DNA from: Macrostomum hystrix
Taxonomy: Eukaryota; Platyhelminthes; Macrostomidae
Direction: 5' to 3'
Assembly: GCA_950097015.1 (NCBI GenBank)
Contig: CATNEN010000003.1
Coordinates: 6,536,001-6,600,000 of the forward strand
Length of the DNA stretch: 64,000 nucleotides
Position 1 is the first letter of the stretch, and each line of letters begins with the position of its first letter. The position numbers and the translations under genes were made by a program. The notes below the pieces were generated by a model that saw nothing but the letters and a program-made list of their open reading frames with translations, was not told the DNA's origin and ran no database searches. Below, one piece after another: positions 13,177 to 22,800 of the stretch.

Positions 13177-13590
13177 ATGACGGTCAAGCGGCGCAATCAC
13201 GGTCGCAGCAAGAAGGGCCGCGGCCACGTACGATTTGTTCGCTGCACCAACTGCGGCCGCTGCACGCCAAAGGACAAATCTATTAAGAAATTTATCATTC
13301 GCAATATTGTCGAGGCTGCGGCTGTGCGAGATATCAATGAGAATAGCGTCTACGAGGCCAACACCTACGCTTTGCCTAAGCTCTACGCCAAGCTGCAGTA
13401 CTGCGTTAGCTGCGCAATCCACTCCAAGGTGGTGCGGAATCGATCCCACGAGGCTAGGAAGGATCGCACTCCGCCGCCTCGTTTCGGCGGCGCCGGCCGC
13501 GGCGGACCCGGCGGTCCCGGCGGTCCCGGTGGCCAGGGTGGAGATCGCGATCATCCTGGACGATCTGGCGGTCCCGCTGGACCTCGTTGA
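13177..13590 (+). CDS. RPS26: 40S ribosomal protein S26 (eS26)
   Basis: A component of the small ribosomal subunit near the mRNA exit site. The 137-residue frame is uninterrupted. It has the family N-terminus ([20 protein letters not shown]), the CTNCGRC and YCVSC zinc-site cysteine pairs, the invariant AAAVRDI segment, and [20 protein letters not shown]. The usual eukaryotic length is about 115-120, and the extra length is a Gly/Arg/Pro-rich tail from about residue 103. [11 protein letters not shown] stretch is two residues longer than the vertebrate form. The start is ATG 13177, only two bases after a 3' splice acceptor (TTTCAACTTTCCAG, ending 13174). The 5' leader is therefore joined by cis- or trans-splicing directly before the start codon. 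No intron interrupts the coding part. Confidence 0.97.
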   Translation: MTVKRRNHGRSKKGRGHVRFVRCTNCGRCTPKDKSIKKFIIRNIVEAAAVRDINENSVYEANTYALPKLYAKLQYCVSCAIHSKVVRNRSHEARKDRTPPPRFGGAGRGGPGGPGGPGGQGGDRDHPGRSGGPAGPR

Positions 13591-13807
13591 TGTTTTTTAA
13601 TCGATGAGACATCTGGTTCCTTCAATGGAATGGTTGGATGCAGTGTCTGATAAAAGCCATTTTGTTGGGTGAAGCTGCAGAGTTTACTAACGTTTTTTCG
13701 AGCATTGGAAATACATTTATTAATTGTGCTGTGGTTAGATAGACCGATTTTGTCTGGATAAACTTTTGTTTTTATCGTTGCTTTAATCATTTCACTGAGC
13801 ATATAAC

Positions 13808-14050
13808 AAGAATTAGTGTCAATAATCTCCCAGATCCCCAAGTTATAGTCACTAATCTCCCAGATCCCCAAGTTATAGTCACTAATCTCCCAGATCCCCA
13901 AGTTATAGTCACTAATCTCCCAGATCCCCAAGCTAGTGTCACTATTCTCCCAGATCCCCAAGCTAGTGTCACTATTCTCCCAGATCCCCAAGCTAGTGTC
14001 ACTATTCTCCCAGATCCCCAAGCTAGTGTTCTTGTCATATCCCCAAGTTA
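13808..14050. repeat. Minisatellite, 30 bp unit, between RPS26 and V-ATPase E
   Basis: About eight copies of a 30 bp unit contain CTCCCAGATCCCCAAG. Some have GTTATAGTCAC and others GCTAGTGTCAC, which gives two sub-blocks. The core CTCCCAGATCCCCA is shared with the array at 28.5 kb. Confidence 0.95.
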
Positions 14051-14235
14051 GTTTTCCCATCGTACTAAGTTCGCGAGTTACGTCGTAGTAATTGATATTT
14101 ATCTAGAGACCTTTTCCGTGTTTTTAATCCCCCCGCTCGCTAATATCTTCATCCTCAATTTTATTCGTTGTCTGAAATCAATAGTTAAACGTATTTCATT
14201 TACATCCTCAGCTCTAAGCTAATCAAAGCTAAATC

Positions 14236-14925
14236 ATGTCTAGCGGTGGCCTAACAGACGCAGATGTTGACAAGCAGATCAAACAGATGATGGCCTTCAT
14301 CGAACAGGAGGCCAACGAGAAGAAAGAAGAGATAGACAACAAGGCCGAGGAGGAGTTCAATATTGAAAAGTCGCGCATCACCCAACAGGAGCGCGTCAAG
14401 ATCATGGACTTCTACACCAAGAAGGAGAAGCAGATTGAATTGCAAAAGAAGATTCAGTATTCCAATATGAAGAATCAGGGCAGGCTGAAGGTATTGCAGG
14501 CTCGCGATCAGCACTTGAAAACGGTGCTAGATGACACCACTCAGCAGTTGCGCAAGGTGACAGAAGATCGCAATCGCTACGAGCAATTGATTGAGAGTCT
14601 TATCACCCAGGGCCTGTTTCAACTGCTAGAGCCCAATGCTATTGTTCGTTGTCGCCAGGCTGATGTTGACATCGCTGAGAAAGCTCTAGGCAATGCTATT
14701 AATCGCTACAAAGAGGCCACTGGTCGCGTTGTGAAAGTCGGCATCGATAAAAAAACATTTCTACCGGCTAATTCCGTTGGCGGCGTTGACATTGTTGGAC
14801 GCGAAGGCAAGATTCTAGTGTGCAATAATCTCGAGAGTCGCCTAGAACAGATTAGCCAACAGATGGTGCCAGAACTGAGGCACATTCTCTTTGGCGCCAA
14901 TCCTAATCGCAAGTTTATGGATTGA
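14236..14925 (+). CDS. ATP6V1E: V-type proton ATPase subunit E
   Basis: Subunit E is a peripheral stalk component of the V1 sector and pairs with subunit G to hold the catalytic head static during rotary proton pumping at endosomal, lysosomal and plasma membranes. The single-exon frame gives 229 residues, against about 226 in most animals. The N-terminal half is a long charged helix (KQIKQMMAFIEQEANEKKEE onward). The C-terminal globular half has GGVDIVGREGKILVCNNLES and ends in the family-like LFGANPNRKFMD. A splice acceptor-like TTACATCCTCAG ends at 14211, 24 bases before the ATG. A possible AATAAA lies at about 15286, far downstream. There is no sign of damage. Confidence 0.97.
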   Translation: MSSGGLTDADVDKQIKQMMAFIEQEANEKKEEIDNKAEEEFNIEKSRITQQERVKIMDFYTKKEKQIELQKKIQYSNMKNQGRLKVLQARDQHLKTVLDDTTQQLRKVTEDRNRYEQLIESLITQGLFQLLEPNAIVRCRQADVDIAEKALGNAINRYKEATGRVVKVGIDKKTFLPANSVGGVDIVGREGKILVCNNLESRLEQISQQMVPELRHILFGANPNRKFMD

Positions 14926-15770
14926 TTTATCAATTTCATGAAGCAATCGACTTTCAAAGACTAGTTTGGTTTCGAAATTTACTTGTTGATTTATTGGTAA
15001 AAACTCTCTGATTAGCATTAATTTAGTTCTATATTTAAAATCTAAAAAAACGTTTAAACTCGATCCAAACTCGAAACGTTACAAAGCGACTAAATGTCAA
15101 CATCTCTATAAAAATTGGTCCGAAAGTACTTCGGTTCAAATCCCAACGCTGCCACCAGTGCTGAAAAACGTTAGCAATTAAATGTCTTTATTATACTACT
15201 CAACAGCAGTATAGCTGGCAAATGCATAATCATAAATTTGGTATTGATGTTAATTCTATATCCACATATTTATACTGAATACTGAAATAAATCACGACTT
15301 TTGTTGCTAATTGGTAGTAAAGTTTGTCTTCCAGAATCTTATAGATGATTGATTCCGTGATTCTATTCTCTCTATCAATGGCCAAAGAATATAATATATC
15401 TATATAATATTTTTAAGCTAGTTCAATAAATTGTTTATCGAGTAGTAAGTTTTGAGCAAGTGCAATCAAATTTTATTCAAAATATGAAATTCTAACTGGC
15501 TATAAACTTTTACTGTCCGTAGTCGTCAGTTATTTTGCCGCTGTTACTGACAATTATAATTAACAGATTTTCGAAATAAAACGGAATTACAATTCTAAAA
15601 TTAAACGTTGATTTACTTTGACTTACGAATTCATTCTTTAGATTTTAAGGTATCTAATAATGTTATGCTAAAATTATTTTGTACTTAATTGGCAGTCGAA
15701 AACTATTGTCTATCCATCTATTTTCAAGAAAACATTTACACATCTATTTCTAAGAAACCATAAAAGCTCC
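14926..15770. other. AT-rich intergenic stretch with a possible B-box remnant
   Basis: No coding frame was seen. GGTTCAAATCCC at about 15134-15145 looks like a Pol III B box and may be a relic of a tRNA-derived SINE, but no A box or body is recognisable. Confidence 0.4.
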
Positions 15771-15779
15771 GGATTCTCA

Positions 15780-16640
15780 CAAACCATCAATCATCTTGGC
15801 TTCAAGAAACCATCTACTCCCAGTTTCCAAGACAACACAAACTCTTAGTTTCCAAGAAAGCATCTACTCACAGTTTCCTAGAAGTTATCTACTTCCAGTT
15901 CCAGGAGAACATCTACTCCCAGTTTCCAAGAAGCCATATGCTCCCAGTTTCTAAAAAACCATCTACTCCCAGTTTCCAAGAAGCCATCTACTCTTAGTTT
16001 CCAAGAAGCCATCTACTCCCAGTTTCCAAAAAACCATCTACTCTTAGTTTCCAAGAAGCCATCTACTCCCAGTTTCCAAGAAACCATCTACTCCCAGTTT
16101 CCAAGAAACAATCTACTCCCGGTTTCCCAGAGGCAATCTACTCCCAGTTTCCAGGAAACCATCTACTCCCAGTTTCCAAGAGGCCATCTACTCCCAGTTT
16201 CCAAGAAGCCATATTCTCCCAGTTTCCAAAAAAACCATCTACTCCCATTTTTAATTCTTCCTGGAATTGGAGAACTGGAGAACTGGAGAATCAAGAAGCC
16301 ATATTCTCCCAGTTTCCAAAAAACCATCTACTCCCAGTTTCCACGAAACCATATACTCACAGTTTCCAAGAAAGCATCTACTCCCAGTTTCAAGAAACAA
16401 TCCAAGAAACATATACCCTACTGATTCCAAGAATCCATCTACTTTTAGTTTCTGAGAAACCATCTACTCCCCTTTTCGATGAAACAATCTTCCATCCTGA
16501 TTCCAAGAAACCATCTACTCCCAGTTTCCAAAAACAATCTTCCATCCTGATTTTAAAAAAACATTTACCCTCCTAATTCCAAGAAATCATCAACAATCCT
16601 GTTCCAAGAAACCATCTATAACTTTCGAGAAAGCATCTTC
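15780..16640. repeat. Minisatellite, about 25-26 bp unit, upstream of KLHDC2
   Basis: About 30 moderately diverged copies contain CCATCTACTCCCAGTTTCCA with AGAAA spacers. The array ends about 170 bp before the KLHDC2 leader acceptor. Confidence 0.93.
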
Positions 16641-16874
16641 ACTTCTGATCCTAATACCCATCTGGCCTCCTGATTTCAATATAATATTTTCTCACACCAC
16701 CGAAAATATTGTTTTTTACTTTTTAAATCGGTTTTCACTTAATTTAATTGTACTTTTTGTTTTCTCGTACTACTGTAAGTAGCTTATGAAAATTCGCAAT
16801 TTTTTTTTCAGTCTGCTTGAGTGTCGTAATTCTAGTTTATTTATAACAAGAATTATAAAAAGAGTCACAAAGAA

Positions 16875-19800
16875 ATGCCTGGCCAAGCCGGTCAAGGCGC
16901 AGGTGTTTCAAATCAGCAGCATCAGCAGCAGCAGCAGCGTCAACCATCTACCATAGCACCTCGCGGTCGAGTGGGCTTCTGCATGTGGATTGTTGGCCCT
17001 TTAATCTACGTCTGGGGCGGCTACGAGGTTCGTCGTAGACCCGAGCTGCAAAACTATCTGGATGAAGTTTTGTTGGTTCAGCAGCAGCAGCAGCATCAAC
17101 TCCATCAAAATCATGACAGCGATACTGATAACGACTCTGACGATGACAGTGATCATGAAAACGATGACGAATTTGTTATTGGTAATTTGCCAAATTTTCA
17201 TCAACAGCAACTGCCAGTGCAGCAGCAGCAGCAGCAGCAGCAGCCTCAATTTCCTCCCGCTATCATTGTTGACGAATTGGATGCCCAGTTGGTTGACTTT
17301 GTTGATGAAGATGTGAATTTTGCCGACGGTAAGTTTAACTTATTTAAATTTATATAGGCGCGTTTTAAACAACTTAAACAACAATGTGCAATGTGCAAGT
17401 TAAAAACCTAGATTTTTACCTGCTATTAATAGGAAACCTAGATTTTTACCTGTTATTATAAGAAAACCTAGATTTTTACCTGTTATTATTAGAAAATCTA
17501 TATTTTTACCTGATTATTATTAGAAAACCTAGATTTTTACCTGTTATTATTAGAAAACCTAGATTTTTACCTGTTATTAATAGGAAACCTAGTTTATTAC
17601 CTGTTATTATTAGGAAACCTAGATTTTTACCTGTTATTATTAGGAAACCTAGATTTTTACCTGTGTTTATTAGGAAACCTAGATTTTTACCTGTTATTAT
17701 TAGGAAACCTAGATTTTTACCTGTTATTATTAGGAAACCTAGATTTTTACCTGTTATTATTAGGAATCCTAGATTTTTACCTGTTATTATTAGGAATCCT
17801 AGATTTTTACCTGTTATTATTAGGAAACCTAGATTTTTACCTGTTATTATTAGGAATCCTAGATTTTTACCTGTTATTATTAGGAATCCTAGATTTTTAC
17901 CTGTTATTATTAGGAAACCTAGATTTTTACCTGTTATTATTAGGAATCCTAGATTTTTACCTGTTGTTTTTAGGAAACCTAGAATTTAAACTATTATTAT
18001 TATTAGTAAACCTAGATTTTTACCTGTTATTATTAGGAAACCTAGATTTTTACCTGTTATTATTAGGAAACCTAGATTTTTACCTGTTATTATTAGGAAA
18101 CCTAGATTTTTACCTGTTATTATTAGGAAACCTAGATTTTTACCTGTTATTATTAGGAATCCTAGATTTTTACCTGTTATTATTAGGAAACCTAGATTTT
18201 TACCTGTTATTATTAGGAAACCTAGATTTTTACCTGTTATTATTAGGAAACCTAGATTTTTACCTGTTATTATTAGGAAACCTAGATTTTTACCTGTTAT
18301 TATTAGGAATCCTAGATTTTTACCTGTTATTATTAGGAAACCTAGATTTTTACCTGTTATTATTAGGAAACCTAGATTTTTACCTGTTATTATTAGGAAA
18401 CCTAGATTTTTACCTGTTATTATTAGGAAACCTAGATTTTTACCTGTTATTATTAGGAATCCTAGATTTTTACCTGTTATTATTAGGAAACCTAGATTTT
18501 TACCTGTTATTATTAGGAAACCTAGATTTTTACCTGTTATTATTAGGAAACCTAGATTTTTACCTGTTATTATTAGGAATCCTAGATTTTTACCTCTTAT
18601 TAATGGGCAACCTAGTTTATTACCTGTTATTAATAGGAAACCTAGTTTATTACCTGTTATTATTAGGAAACCTAGTTTATTACCTGTTATTATTAGGAAA
18701 CCTAGATTTTTACCTGTTATTATTAGGAAACCTAGATTTTTACCTGTTATTATTAGGAAACCTAGATTTTTACCTGTTATTATTAGGAAACCTAGATTTT
18801 TACCTGTTATTATTAGGAAACCTAGATTTTTACCTGTTATTATTAGGAAACCTAGATTTTTACCTGTTATTATTAGGAAACCTAGATTTTTACCTATTAT
18901 TATTAGGAAACCTAGATTTTTACCTGTTATTATTAGGAAACCTAGATTTTTACCTATTATTATTAGGAAACCTAGATTTTTACCTCTTATTAATAGGAAA
19001 CCTAGTTTATTACCTGTTATAAATAGGAAACCTAGATTTTTGCCTTTTATATTAAGAAAACCTAGATTTTTACCTGTTATTATTAGGAAACCTAGATTTT
19101 TACCTGTTATTATTAGGAAACCTAGATTTTTACCTGTTATTATTAGGAAACCTAGATTTTTACCTATTATTATTAGGAAACCTAGATTTTTACCTATTAT
19201 TATTAGGAAACCTAGATTTTTACCTCTTATTAATAGGAAACCTAGATTTTTGCCTTTTATATTAAGAAAACCTAGATTTTTACCTGTTATTATAAGAAAA
19301 CCTAGATTTTTACCTGTTGTTTTTAGGAAACCTAGAATTTAAACTATTATTATTATTAGTAAACCTAGATTTTTACCTGTTATTATTAGGAAACCTAGAT
19401 TTTTACCTGTTATTATTAGGAAACCTAGATTTTTACCTGTTATTATTAGGAAACCTAGTTTATTACCTGTTATTATTAGGAAACCTAGATTTTTACCTGT
19501 TATTATTAGGAAACCTAGATTTTTACCTGTTATTATTAGGAAACCTAGATTTTTACCTATTATTATTAGGAAACCTAGATTTTTACCTGTTATTATTAGG
19601 AAACCTAGATTTTTACCTATTATTATTAGGAAACCTAGATTTTTACCTCTTATTAATAGGAAACCTAGATTTTTGCCTTTTATATTAAGAAAACCTAGAT
19701 TTTTACCTGTTATTATAAGAAAACCTAGATTTTTACCTGTTGTTTTTAGGAAACCTAGAATTTAAACTATTATTATTATTAGTAAACCTAGATTTTTACC

Positions 19801-22800
19801 CGTTATTATTAGGAAACCTAGATTTTTACCTGTTATTATTAGGAAACCTAGATTTTTACCTGTTATTATTAGGAAACCTAGGTTATTACATGTTATTATT
19901 AAGAAACCTAGATTTTTACCTGTTATTTATAGGAAACCTTAATTTCTATCTGTTATTAATAGGAAACCTAGATATTATAAGAAAATATGTATTTTACCTA
20001 TTATTAGTAAGAAACCTAGTTTATTACCTGTTATTAGTAAGAAACCTAGTTTATTACCTGTTATTAGTAAGAAACCTAGTTTATTACCTGTTATTAGTAA
20101 GAAACCTAGTTTAATACCTGTTATTAGTAAGAAACCTAGTTTACTACCTGTTATTAGTAAGAAACCTAGATTTTTAGTTGTTATTAGTAGACGTTGTAGC
20201 CTAGTGGTTAGGGCGTCGGACTCACGACTTAAAGGTCGGGGGTTCGATTCCAGACTCCACTGGAACAATTTGTGTCCTTTAGCAAGACACTTAACTCTGC
20301 ATTGCTTCAGTTCACCCAGCTGTTAAATGGGTACCAACATCAGCTGGGATAATTGAAGGTGGGTGTGGCGTCCCCCCAGTCCATGGACTGAACAGCTGTA
20401 CGCAGCCTTCAGATGCGCCGCGCATTAGCTGCGGCTGTGCTGTCGGCTGCACATCTGACCCAATTGGGGCAGGTGTAATCAATTATTATTAATTATTATT
20501 TTTAGTAGAAAACCTACATTCTTACTTCTTTTTATCAGGAATCCTAGAGTTTTTTATGTCCGTCCTAATTAGTAATTTTTTTCCTGATCGACAGGCGGCG
20601 TTGTTGTCAATCAGCCGGATCCTCACATTCTCGCAGATTTGTGGGGCGCAGACCAGCTTCCGCAGGCTCGCAATGTCTATTATCGCCAGTCAACTTGGGT
20701 GCCTGGCGATCAATTGTTGTGCTATTGTACGGACAGTCGGACTTGGGTAAGTTTTCTGTTTTTTTTTCAATTTGTACTGAGATCTAACAGTTATTCTTTT
20801 ATCAGGCAAAAATTCTTCTCAATAGGGCAATAGTTAACTTATTCGATAAAAATTGAACTTTTAAAAGTGTAGAAAACAATAGCGTTGATTACTGTTACTC
20901 AAGGTTTGAAAGCCGTCGATATGTTGTGAAAAGGTTTTTGTTTACGGAGAAACCGATATGTTGTGAAAGAAAAATTAAAGCACTTACGTTTCTTTTATTT
21001 TTTAAACGATATGTATCGAAAAATATATATTCCTAAAATTTTTGTTTCAGTTAAAAACAAGCCTACAGGTGCGCAGTCTTGGCTTTGGTAGTCATCAGCA
21101 CAGGAATTTCATGTCTGGCTTCTCTGGCTCGGCCTGTTGTACGAATGCGGACGAGAGCAGGCTGTACATCAGCGGCGGATTCAACGAGTCAGTGCACCAG
21201 ACCCTGTCCGCTACTAATGCTGTCTACGCTATTCACGTTAATCAGAATAGGCTGGCTAATAAGGCTAGCGGATATCAGGTGTCGTGCCAGTTCAGCATGG
21301 AGACCAGGTGAGTCGTTAAAGTTGAAATTGAAATGTGTGTCAAGGTAAAGGTAATTGTGGGTAGTTAGACCTTGGTCCGTTGTTTATCTAGTGGGTCATT
21401 AGAGGTTAGTCCGTTGTTTATCTAGTGGGTCATTAGAGTTCAGTCCATTGTTTATCTAGTGGGTCATTAGAGGTTAGTCCATTGTTTATCTAGTGGGTCA
21501 TTAGAGGTTAATCCATTGTTTATCTAGTGTGTCATTAGAGGTTAGTTCATTGTTTATCTAGTGGGTCATTAGAGGTTAGTCCATTGTTTATCTAGTGGGT
21601 CATTAGAGGTTAGTCCATTGTTTATCTAGTGTGTCATTAGAGGTTAGTCCATTGTTTATCTAGTGGGTCATTAGAGGTTAGTCCATTGTTTATCTAGTGG
21701 GTCATTAGAGGTTAATCCATTGTTTATCTAGTGTGTCATTAGAGGTTAGTTCATTGTTTATCTAGTGGGTCATTAGAGGTTAGTCCATTGTTTATCTAGT
21801 GGGTCATTAGAGGTTAGTCCATTGTTTATCTAGTGGGTCATTAGAGGTTAGTCCATTGTTTATCTAGTGGGTCATTAGAGGTTAGTCCATTGTTTATCTA
21901 GTGGGTCATTAGAGGTTAGTCCATTGTTTATCTAGTGGGTCATTAGAGGTTAGTCCATTGTTTATCTAGTGGGTCATTAGAGGTTAATCCATTGTTTATC
22001 TAGTGGGTCATTAGAGGTTAATCCATTGTTTATCTAGTGGGTCATTAGAGGTTAGTTCATTGTTTATCTAGTGGGTCATTAGAGGTTAGTCCATTGTTTA
22101 TCTAGTGGGTCATTAGAGGTTAGTCCATTGTTTATCTAGTGTGTCATTAGAGGTTAGTCCATTGTTTATCTAGTGGGTCATTAGAGGTTAGTCCATTGTT
22201 TATCTAGTGGGTCATTAGAGGTTAATCCATTGTTTATCTAGTGTGTCATTAGAGGTTAGTTCATTGTTTATCTAGTGGGTCATTAGAGGTTAGTCCATTG
22301 TTTATCTAGTGGGTCATTAGAGGTTAGTCCATTGTTTATCTAGTGGGTCATTAGAGGTTAGTCCATTGTTTATCTAGTGGGTCATTAGAGGTTAGTCCAT
22401 TGTTTATCTAGTGGGTCATTAGAGGTTAGTCCATTGTTTATCTAGTGGGTCATTAGAGGTTAGTCCATTGTTTATCTAGTGGGTCATTAGAGGTTAATCC
22501 ATTGTTTATCTAGTGGGTCATTAGAGGTTAATCCATTGTTTATCTAGTGGGTCATTAGAGGTTAATCCATTGTTTATCTAGTGGGTCATTAGAGGTTAGT
22601 CCATTGTTTATCCATGATAGTCCATGAAATATTTAATTTCCCATTTCATATTTTTTTCAGAGGACCGCAATGCCAGAAAGTCCCAATGCCTCGGGACAAG
22701 CACAGCGCTATCTACTGGCGCAATAGTTTAATCATATTTGGCGGCTACTGTTTGAATCCGCCAACAACTCTAATGAACTCAGTGGACTATTGCGGCTCGT

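Noticed and set aside
17964-19022. 352-codon frame of a Leu/Tyr/Asp-rich repeat and similar frames to 20.1 kb
   Set aside because: It lies inside KLHDC2 intron 1 and simply translates the 30 bp array, whose length is a multiple of three.
17395-20186. CRISPR-like regular 30 bp repeats
   Set aside because: There are no unique spacers between repeats, and the locus is an intron in an animal genome.
20191-20265. A tRNA gene (also at 32.16 and 39.23 kb)
   Set aside because: A and B boxes are present, but the sequence continues into a shared SINE body with an (ATT)n tail and the cloverleaf is imperfect.
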